From positions 16,234 through 28,433 of the forward strand of contig GG745360.1 of the NCBI GenBank assembly GCA_000151295.1: a stretch of DNA of 12,200 bases, read 5' to 3'. Below are positions 1 through 10,470 of this stretch, piece after piece (position 1 is the stretch's first letter; every line of letters begins with the position of its first letter). The translations under genes and the position numbers were made by a program. This DNA comes from Allomyces macrogynus ATCC 38327. Its lineage: Eukaryota; Blastocladiomycota; Blastocladiomycetes; Blastocladiales; Blastocladiaceae. The notes under the pieces are model-generated. The model was given only the letters and a program-made list of their open reading frames with translations. It was not told the origin of the DNA and did not search any database.

Positions 1-1
1 C

Positions 2-2683
2 GTTTCCGGCGGAGCAGGGGACGATCTCGACGACCAGGCTGAGGCCGGGCTCGCGTCGCCACCGCTGACCCGGCCAGACGCGCCGTTGTTGCGGCGGGAT
101 TCCCAGGCGCAACGGGACGCGCCGGCGTCATTGCAGCGTACGCTCCAGTCGTACGCAAGCAAGGGCGCGTACGCTGACCGCAATGGCGACCGCAAAATGG
201 GGTGGCGGCAGTGGTGGCGGCATCGCGTGCGCGCCCTCAAGGCCGACCCGCGCGACCAAGCGTGGGGGTACTTTGATATGCTGATTCGGCTGATTGATAT
301 CTGTACGCTCGCAAGTTCGGGTTGTGATGGATTGGTGCGGATCGGAGGCTCACCATGCGCGGCGTGTAGACTACCTGATCAGCATCCCCACGCTGCTCGC
401 GTTCCTGTGTGATTACAGTCTGAGCTACACGTTCCAGGTGGGGTTTGAACGCGACAACGGGCGTGTTGACCTGTACTTCCGGACTGTGCTCACTTGTTCC
501 ACCCCCCCCCCCCCCCGGGGAGTTCATTGCTCTCGACTGTCTCTTTCTCGTCGCGCTCGCCCTGCAGCTGCTGCGTCCGCGGTTCGATCGGTACGGCCAG
601 CTTGTGACCGACCGCAAGGAGAAGATTCGCGTGTTCTTGCAACGCCCGACGGCGTGGCTCGAGGTTCGTAAAGAGAGTGCTGTCGCGTAATGATAGGGCA
701 AGAGATGCTGACCCGTTGCTGCCACTCCAGATTGCCGGCGCGATTCCGGTTGACGTATGCAGGTGCCTTGTCCCCGGGGATGTCGCATCGCGTGCCGCTG
801 CTCACGGTGTCCTCTGGAAAAGTAGTGGGTGATCATCTTCTGGGTGCTGGCCACTGACAGCGATATGTCGTGCCTGAAGCCGACCTACGTCTACTCGTCG
901 CGGTTCTTTGACCAGCCGCAGCCGGGCCTGACCTTGACGGGGGTCCGGTACGACTACCAGCGCAGGTACGTGCCCCATCCCACCTACGACCTATTGCTGC
1001 TCGTCGTTCCTGTGGCTAACCCGCACGCGCAGCAACATCCCACTGGAACTGCTCTGGTACGGCATCTTGCGGTCCATCAAGATGATGCGCACGGCGCCAA
1101 CGTTCCTGTGGGCCATGAACGCCAAGATCCCACGCATTCCCGACACGATCTCGCGACTGCTCAAGACGCTCGTGTTTTCCATTTTCCTGTCGCACGTCGA
1201 CTCGTGCTGCTTTTGGGTCATGGAGACGACCATCACGTCGGAACAGCGGTGGATTACGGCGGCGCGCGTGATTGTCGATGCCGACGGGAACTTGACATCG
1301 TTCACGGAGCGGTACCTGCGCAATTTCTATGGGTCGCAGCGCGCGCTCTATTTCATTCCGAGGGACGTCTCACAGCTGCAGGAGATTGTGTTTCAGGCGA
1401 TTGAGATGCTGATTGCCGCGGGTACGTACCGACTGGCGCGTGGCCGAGCGTGCGCGAACCCTGCTCACTGATTTCCCTGTTCTTGCCCCTCGCTTCTCCA
1501 TCCGGCAGTTCTGTACGGCAGCATCTTCGGCAATCTCGCGTCGATTGTGCGTGCCCTCGACTCGCGCGCGGCGCTCGACAAGGCCGCCAAGCAACGCAAC
1601 TTCAAAAAGGAGTTTCTCGCGCACTACATGATCGAGCACGGGTTCCCGCCGGCACTGCAGCGCAAGATCCTCGACCACGAGGAGTTTGATTGGCAGCACA
1701 AGAAGGGGCTCGATTTGGAATCGCTCTTTGGCGACCTACCGCCGGCCTACCGGCAGGAAGTCGCGGCGCACTTGTACTACGAGTGCGTTTGACGCGATTC
1801 CAGCATGAGTCTGGGGCAGAGACTAATGAGTTGGTTTCGGTGTAGTTTGGTCTGCTCGGTCCCGATCTTCAAGAACACGTCGCGCGCGTTCCGGCTTGCG
1901 CTGTGCGAACGGTACGTCCGCGTGGTGCGAAACTGGATGGTGTGGTGCACTACGCTGATGATTGGATGCGGTCGATAGGATCACTTCGATTCGATTGCCG
2001 CGCGGATTTCTCGTGTGCAAGGCTGGCGACCAGGCGAACGAGGCGTTTATCATTTCGGCAGGTGCCGTCGACGTGCTCACGCCTGACGAGTCGCAGGTGG
2101 TTGTGGAACTCAAGACAGGCGCGTTCTTTGGGGAAATCGGTGCGTGTTCACGCGATTGCGCCCTGATGTTCGATTTACTGACGGCGGATGGGCTTGCAGG
2201 GCTTTTTGAAAAGACCACCCGGAACGCGACGATCAAGACCACTGTCGAAACGACTTTGGTACGGTCACTTCCCATTCAAAGGTATTCCATCACCTCGTAA
2301 ACTCATCCGCTCCCAACCAGTGCGTTCTGCGAAAAGACTACTTCCACGCGGTCCTCGACAACTACCCCGACATCAAGGACCGGCTCGGCAAGGAAATCAC
2401 CAAGCGCAAGCAGCAGCAGACGCAGGTGATCGCGCAGCGGAAACGCGAGCAGCAGGCCGAGCAGGAGGAGCGCGAGCGCGTGCGTCAACAGGACCACCTC
2501 CAGCTCAACGATCTACGAGAAGTCAAGGCCTCGTCGGCCACTAGCTTGGGGTCAAGCTTCCTGAGCCACTTGCGCGTGAAAAGGCCGTCTCTGAGGAATG
2601 GGTCCGGGTCGGTTTCGGCCGGCGCGCTACCGGGAATCGCGGCAGCGGGGGCACGGAGTAAGTCGACGACATTGATTCCGTAG
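2..2683 (+). CDS. Cyclic-nucleotide-gated-type cation channel (six TM + CNBD), 5' partial
   Basis: This is a plasma-membrane channel subunit of the HCN/CNG/EAG superfamily. My exon model is 2-302, 370-485, 523-663, 731-754, 826-965, 1033-1421, 1509-1782, 1846-1911, 1979-2139, 2200-2258 and 2321-2683. It gives 677 residues with every splice phase matching. In that numbering S1 is about 87-117 (AWGYFDMLIRLIDIYY), S2 140-157, S3 187-204 (GAIPVDWVIIFW), and S4 243-260 is weakly charged. S5 is 282-303 and S6 357-385 (ending YGSIFGNLASIV). A C-linker follows (KEFLAHYMIEHGFPP). The cyclic-nucleotide-binding domain is about 462-575, with the phosphate-binding cassette FGEIGLFEKTTRNATI, keeping Gly-Glu and Arg. 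A Gln/Glu/Arg-rich coiled coil is about 578-620. The position after the cassette Arg, Thr in cGMP-preferring channels, is Asn. The pore lacks a GYG-type filter. The true start lies upstream. In Blastocladiella a cGMP-gated K+ channel acts in phototaxis, but orthology is not shown here. Confidence 0.85.
486..522 (+). other. 37-nt intron containing a 15-C homopolymer
   Basis: The exon ending in LYFRT and the exon starting FIALDCLF lie in different frames. They join in phase 0 if 486-522 (GTGCTC...GGGGAG) is removed. The intron holds 15 consecutive C at 502-516. It is about half the length of the other introns in this gene, and its donor is weaker than the GTACGT/GTGCGT donors used elsewhere. 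The homopolymer length may be under-called. Confidence 0.55.
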
Positions 2684-2857
2684 TCGTGATGATGGGAGAC
2701 TTAGGACTGTGGGAGGAGAGCGGGTGGATGGTGATGCACTTTTCGCAACAGTCTAGCGCCATCGAGGAACATAATAGATATATTTACATTTGAGGGACGA
2801 TGGCAAAACTTCGCGCCCTTGGCCAGCGTTCGGATGACATGATAGGAAACGACAAAA
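2684..2857. other. Convergent intergenic region (two 3' UTRs)
   Basis: This 174-bp gap separates the channel stop (TAG at 2681-2683) from the stop of the minus-strand gene (TAG read at 2860-2858). Its middle, about 2770-2792, is A/T-rich in an otherwise GC-rich window. That would suit 3'-end formation for one or both genes, although no canonical AATAAA is seen. It also holds one arm of a short direct repeat and a Puf-type motif, listed separately. Confidence 0.6.
2781..2788 (-). promoter_or_regulatory. Possible Puf-protein binding element (TGTAAATA) in 3' UTR
   Basis: Read on the minus strand, 2788 to 2781 is TGTAAATA, an exact match to the UGUANAUA consensus of Pumilio/Puf3-type RNA-binding proteins. 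It lies about 70 nt beyond the stop of the minus-strand gene, so it would be in that gene's 3' UTR. An 8-mer can occur by chance, especially in an A/T-rich patch, so this is only suggestive. Confidence 0.25.
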
Positions 2858-2892
2858 CTACGCGTCCTTGGCCAGGACGCGGATGACTTGGT
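2802..2892. repeat. Imperfect direct repeat of a gene's 3' end (2 x 42 bp)
   Basis: Positions 2802-2843 and 2851-2892 match at 33 of 42 bases with no gap (offset 49 bp). The second unit contains the last codons and stop of the minus-strand gene (VIRVLAKDA then stop). The first unit, lying beyond the stop, still shows the same letters (TLAKGA-like), but its stop codon has become a sense codon. It looks like an old local tandem duplication of the gene terminus. Confidence 0.7.
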
Positions 2893-5725
2893 CGAGCGAC
2901 ATCGTCAGGTACGTGTGTACGAGCTCTAGCACCACGTCTTTCTCCACAAACCAGTCAAGCAGCGGCGTCTCCTCGCCCATCATCTTGAGCCGTGGCGCAA
3001 GCATGGGCGGTTCCACGGGCATATGCACCCACCTTGTAGCTGCGTCGTCCGTGGCCTCATCTGCCACCGACACGACAGCCGTCTTGGCAATCTGCATCAT
3101 GTGCATAGTGTGGGTGACCTCGCTGTCGTAGAGCGTGATCATGTTTGTCAGGTTACAGTACAGGATCATCTTCAGCGCGAGATCCACCATGCCATCAAAC
3201 GCCGTCACAAACGTGTGCCGCACGATGCAGTCGGTGGATGACGCCAACGTGGTCATGGTCAGGTCTGCTGCGGGCACCGACGCGATCAGCTTGGCGATCC
3301 GTTGCGTGCGCGCGAGCTGCAAAAGGGGTGCAGTCGGCGCAGCCATCACCGATACGGACTTGCTCACGTCACCTGTGTTCAGCTTGGACGACAGCACCAT
3401 CTGCTACAGCTTAGCGCTGTTGAGGTGTGCCTTGAGCACGCGGTCGGTAGGGTCGCCCAGCGCGACCGTCAAGTGGATGACGAGCTTCTCAAGCGGCGCC
3501 GTGATGTGTTCGTGGTCCTCGAGCGAGTCGCTGAAGACATGGAGGCCAAGACTGCCGAGGAGAATCGTTGAACGACCCAGACACGCGAGTGCTGAGTTCC
3601 TCCCGCAACAGCCGCGCCAGGGAACCGTTGCTCGCGTTCGCGATCAGCTCGCTAGTCTTGATCCCGCCTGTCTCTGCGCCGTTGCCGCTGAAGATCGGCC
3701 GAGCCCCGATCACGTCCTTGATCCGGTGGACAAAGTTGAGCACCGACGGCGCTGTCCTCGAAGACGTCAAGACCGTGATCCCGCTCATGCGCATGTCGAC
3801 ATTGGCATTCGCTGGCTGCATGACGACCAGCAAGCCGAGCGTGTTGAGTTCAAGCACCAGCACCTCATCTGTCTGGTACTTGAGCCGCACCTGCAACAGG
3901 TCGAGCCCGGCATGGATGACAGTACGGTCCGGGAGCACGTGCGCCGTCGCGTGCAGGTGGTCGAGCTTGGCATCCCCCTGAACACGGCCCGTGAGCGCGA
4001 GGTGTAGGTCGCCAACGGCATGCACCGTCTGCTTTTTGGCGTGGAAGAACAGGCCCTTGGACGCGGCCACGGCCTTGCCAATTGACTGGCCCATGTTGAC
4101 CGAGACCTCAAATGAGCGCACGACCACGACCGACAATGGGAACTCGGGCACCTGAGCTGATGCAGAGCTTGGCCGGATCGACGGCGACCGCCGCGTGCTC
4201 GCCTGCGACGGCGCGACGGCGCCATTGGGCGCGGGCCGTACACTCTCGGTCCGTTCATCGACCCACCCAAGCAACTACATGGTATGTCGCAATACCAGCG
4301 ACAGCTGCACCAACGAAACGTCGCCCTTGATCCCTTCGGCGTTGCGCGTGAGCAGCGCGTCCGTGACCGACACGTGCGTACAGTCCTCGACGGCAAACGG
4401 GTGGTGCACTGAGAATGACAGAAGCGGCACGTGCACGGTCCACTTGTTTTGGTGGAAATGCGCCGTGCCAGACGTGCGGAACCGGCTGAGGTACTTGGAC
4501 CGCTTGCCCTTGAGGTCAATCTCGGTCGGGTCAAGCACAACGAGGACCTGGAACGGGAGCGGTGGTGCGGCTGCAGCTGCAGCAGGTGGGGGAGCAGAAG
4601 CCGACGTCGTCGCATCGTGGGCTGGTTCGAGATCCCGCTCGGCAGACGCCAAAATGGGCGACGCGAGCAGCGAGTGGATGAGGCCGACAAGCGACGGGTG
4701 CAAGACCGTCTTGGTGGCAGCGACGTAGATCCACAGCAAGTCACCATTGTGCAGCGCGCGAACGGATGGCAGCTGCACATTTGAGTCAATGACGAGCCCC
4801 TTGCCGCTCTCGATCTGCACGTCGAGGTTCGGAAACTTGACGGCGGCTGCCAGCTCCAACTCGGCGTGCCCTGGACGCGGCGTCGGCGCCGCCGAGTCCG
4901 TGCCCGCGGGAGCATCCGTTTTGGTCGACTTGGTGCCGCTGTTGTAGGCCTCGACAACGCGCTGCGCCGAGACAATAAAGTTGCGTACTTCGTCGACGAG
5001 TTTTGTGATGCAGGGCGCGAGCTGATCCTGAATCGTGATCTGGTACGGCGCGACTTGCACCGACCACACATCAGCGCCGATATTGACGGGCCCACTGCGG
5101 GAACAGGAGTCGCGAGTCGCCGAGCATGTAGAGAATGTCATGCAGAACGGTCTGGTACGCCTGGTGGTCGCGGACGAGATGCAGCGACCGCAGCGAGACT
5201 TCAGCCGAGTTTTGCGCGTCAAGCATCAGCAGGCACGACACGAACGAGACAGCAATTTCCCATCAGGTCATGGGCGCCGCTGGTGATGCCGCGTCCCACT
5301 GCATGTCGAGCGACTCAATGACGCCCTGCGTCATGGCCCGATCCGCTGAATTTATTGCTCCTTGGCCGCACGCCGCGCCTTGGCCTCGGCCATGATGAAC
5401 GCGGCCACCTCCAGCATCTGCTGGACGGCTCGCGGCTGCACGAGCATGTTGAGCCGGCGGGCCACGGCCGACAGGATCGTCAACGACGTGACCGATCCAG
5501 CGAGCTGGATCTGCGAGAGCACGGTCTTCAGCGGGATTCTCGGCCCGCGTTGGCCGAGAGGTCGTCTTGTTCAACTTTCTGATGGTCGTGCGCGGCGTGG
5601 ATCGGTTGGCTGACAGTGCAGGCGGTGCAGGTGTAGGAGTAGCTTTGGAGCGTCGGTGGCAGGAAGAGGTTTTGCGGCTTGCGGTCCAAGTTCCAGACAC
5701 AGCCTTTCGAACCTTTCGCCGCAAT
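2858..5725 (-). CDS. Large beta-rich protein, possibly Csf1/BLTP1 lipid-transfer family; reading frame broken
   Basis: Segments with strong G/C third-position bias run from 5725 down to the stop at 2858. Two introns are well supported: 5158-5095 (64 nt, phase 2) and 4295-4152 (144 nt, phase 0). The long exons encode alternating hydrophobic beta-strand-like sequence with few catalytic-looking residues (VNIGADVWSVQVAPYQITIQ, PNLDVQIESGKGLVIDSNVQ, LDLLQVRLKYQTDEVLVLEL). There is an Ala/Pro linker near 4565-4610. This style fits repeating-beta-groove lipid-transfer proteins at membrane contact sites. Csf1/BLTP1 is my best guess and VPS13-type motifs are absent. About 900 residues are visible, against roughly 3000 or more for full Csf1, so it is either truncated or its 5' exons are unrecognised. 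Breaks: frame changes near 5560, 5345 and 3550, an in-frame TGA (5265-5263) and an in-frame TAG (3406-3404). Coding nature is fairly sure; the family is not. Confidence 0.5.
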
Positions 5726-6890
5726 TTACGCCACCCACATTCAGATTCAGATTGTTCACCCAGCACCGTGCTCGGCGCGTGATGTGACGAAGTTCAGGTC
5801 GCCCCAGGATGGAAAAGTATCAGCGAGCGTCCAAGCTGACGCAGTGATGGGTCAAACAATTGGCCATACGCTTTGTAGCGGCCGATGCCGCCAGCCTGAG
5901 CAGGAAGCACGGCATAGTGGGCTTCATCCGAATGTAGAGAGCTCGTCCCAAAGAATGCGCGCGAGTATTGGCACCCAGAAACAACATGGCAGTCCATTTC
6001 CACGCGCATGAGATCAGTGTCGTTGACGATATGCACATCCGTAAAGAGAAATTGCGAGAAGCATCCGCATTGACCTTTTTGACAGCACCGGTCCAAGTAA
6101 CGGCCACGGCAAGCACAGCCACGATATCACACGCCAACGGGATAGGTGAAGTGTCGGCCTGTTGCTGAAGCATTGGCCAAACATTGGTGGTGGGCAGTAC
6201 ATGAGAGTTGCAACGAGATTGGAAGAGCACGATCAACCAGAGAATTTGATTGTTGGTGTTGTTTGTGGGTGACAACTGAGCAGTCTCGTTGAACGCAAAG
6301 TTGGAGCTCAACCTGATGCGTGACGACAAGCCTTCATGTCGGTTGCCCAAATTTTAGCGTTTATCTTGAGCCAGCGCATGCAAGATGATCTTCAGAAAGT
6401 GGTCGCTCACGAAGTGACCGGACAGCGCGAGAACTCATCGCAACCCGACTACCAACCATTTTTGTGCTGGACAACAGCGCCAGCAGCCGGAATGACGGCC
6501 ACCGCTTAGTTCTGTCTGTCGACTGCGCCTGCTTCATAACCGACCGATCCGCCAATAACACGCAAGTACTCGTCCAGCCGCAAACCGGAGCGCCACGAGT
6601 GCAATGTGCCTTTCAAGGAATTGTTGCAGTCCTTTTGCACCCGATCTTGGCCCTGGCGCGGCATCGTGTAATGGGTGAGTGCCACGAGCGGAGGGGACGT
6701 GGTCCTGGCAGACCGCGCTGTTGATCATGGAGTTGGAATTAACAGGCTCACCGGCGACCAGTTCAATACACCGGGCAAGCGACCACAATTGGGTTGCACA
6801 ATGCCATCAGTATTGGCCGACCACATCAAGGTGTCAGTCTTGCTCATGAGCGAAAGCGTCATCAGGACAGGCGCTCAACTTCGACCCAGG
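5726..6890. other. Lower-GC region without a defensible gene
   Basis: Base composition drops compared with both flanks and no frame shows the strong G/C third-position bias of the neighbouring genes. A minus-strand stretch ending near 5745 (SWGDLNFVTSRAEHG) could be a further upstream exon of the broken lipid-transfer-like gene. A minus-strand open frame at 5794-6096 is listed separately as a weak candidate. From 6360 to 6800 I recognise nothing on either strand except the short synthetase-derived copy that begins at 6813. Confidence 0.5.
5794..6096 (-). CDS. Hypothetical exon or small ORF, unrecognised
   Basis: This 100-residue minus-strand frame has balanced, protein-like composition (TDVHIVNDTDLMRVEMDCHV, SSLHSDEAHYAVLPAQAGGI) and a Cys-rich beginning (CCQKGQCGCF). 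It ends at a TGA at 5796-5794. The first Met has no special context, so the frame could also be an internal exon. An overlapping, longer minus-strand frame (6350-5820) is also open, so openness alone is weak evidence. I recognise no domain. It might be upstream coding sequence of the broken gene next to it, or non-coding. Confidence 0.22.
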   Translation of the reverse strand: MDRCCQKGQCGCFSQFLFTDVHIVNDTDLMRVEMDCHVVSGCQYSRAFFGTSSLHSDEAHYAVLPAQAGGIGRYKAYGQLFDPSLRQLGRSLILFHPGAT

Positions 6891-6938
6891 CATGGCCGAC
6901 CACGTCAAATCGCCGGTTTTCTCATGAGCGACGGCGTC
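6813..6938 (+). repeat. Two tandem degenerate copies of a synthetase exon segment
   Basis: Positions 6813-6860 and 6892-6938 both match the same 48-nt piece of the AlaRS gene, which encodes MADHVKSSVFLMSDGV on the minus strand near 9090-9145. They lie 79 bp apart in the same orientation. The second copy is closer to the gene and has lost one base, while the first differs at more positions and keeps full length. This suggests a local tandem duplication inside the already duplicated fragment. Confidence 0.75.
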
Positions 6939-7195
6939 GCTTCAGGGTGCGTGCACCTGCTGCTCATTTCGGCCCACCTTTTCTCACTCACGCTTACCGC
7001 CCAACATCCCCGTCAACCGTGATTACGTGCTGCGAAAGATCATCCGCCGCGGTGCGCGCCGCCGCGACCGTTGGCGGAATCCACATGACCGGCCTGGTCC
7101 TGACCGTCCTCGACTTGTACCCGCGCGACCTCACCTGGAAGTTGGAACTGCACGAGCGGCGCATGCAGGTCTCGGAAATGCTGCGATGCGAGGTC
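6892..7195 (+). pseudogene. Decayed inverted partial duplicate of the alanyl-tRNA synthetase gene
   Basis: The plus strand here repeats, with many differences, the part of the synthetase gene that lies on the minus strand at about 8850-9145. Recognisable pieces are FLMSDGV-like, PVNRDYVLRKIIRRGAR, ATVGGIHMTGLVLTVLDLYP and ELHERRMQVSEMLR. The copy also keeps sequence matching the parent intron: donor-like GTGCGTGCAC, a pyrimidine-rich middle, then CCCGTCAACCG. It is therefore a DNA-level copy, not a retrocopy. The acceptor AATAG has become AACATC, two bases are lost in the Arg-Ala-rich stretch, and six are gained before ELHERR. It cannot make a functional enzyme. Homology fades after about 7195. 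Confidence 0.85.
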
Positions 7196-7307
7196 CTGTG
7201 GTGCCCACGCGTGCAGGGAGACCGCCCCCAGCAATCACAGCTTCTTGCGCACAACGATAGAGAGAATGATTGGCTTCTTCACCTTCACAAAACATGTCCA
7301 CCTTGAG

Positions 7308-10252
<2,945 letters not shown>

Positions 10253-10470
10253 TTTGACTTCAGAATCTTGATTCCGCGAGCTTGCAGCGAGTTCGGTCGC
10301 AAGATGGTTGTGTTCAAGTCGATTTACGTTGGAAGCCGCAACGAGCGAACAACACGTGATCAACGTTTGCGTCAGTCACACGTGCCATTCAATCATTCCT
10401 CCTCACTTCGTTGTTACGCTGGTCATCCGGCAAGAGACCACGCTCAATCGATTTCCTCAACACCTCGACC
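10253..10470. promoter_or_regulatory. Divergent promoter region with two CACGTG boxes
   Basis: Only 218 bp separate the start codons of the minus-strand synthetase and the plus-strand cyclophilin, so they probably share a bidirectional promoter. Two palindromic CACGTG hexamers (E-box/bHLH type) occur at 10353-10358 and 10379-10384, 26 bp apart. No convincing TATA box is visible. If the synthetase began at the upstream ATG (10363), the first box would fall inside its coding sequence, which slightly favours the start at 10252. Confidence 0.4.

Noticed and set aside
3785..5095. A 436-residue minus-strand frame rich in Arg, Ser and Cys.
   Set aside because: It overlaps, out of frame, the beta-rich coding frame that has proper third-position bias and matched introns. 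Composition is typical of a shadow frame.
2858..5725. Reassigned stop codons as an explanation for in-frame TAG and TGA.
   Set aside because: The channel and the synthetase end in TAG and cyclophilin H ends in TGA at the expected lengths, and the same gene also has frame changes that no code change would repair.
5820..6350. A 176-residue minus-strand frame with two hydrophobic stretches.
   Set aside because: No recognisable domain, no codon bias, and it competes with the more protein-like frame at 5794-6096. Not listed as a gene.
6892..7195. The plus-strand synthetase-like fragment as a retrotransposed (processed) copy.
   Set aside because: It keeps sequence homologous to the parent intron, so it was copied at the DNA level.
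10253..10363. An upstream in-frame ATG (10363) giving the synthetase a mitochondrial presequence.
   Set aside because: The extra 37 residues include several acidic residues and no clear amphipathic Arg-rich helix. The ATG at 10252 has better context. A mitochondrial role remains possible but not through this evidence.
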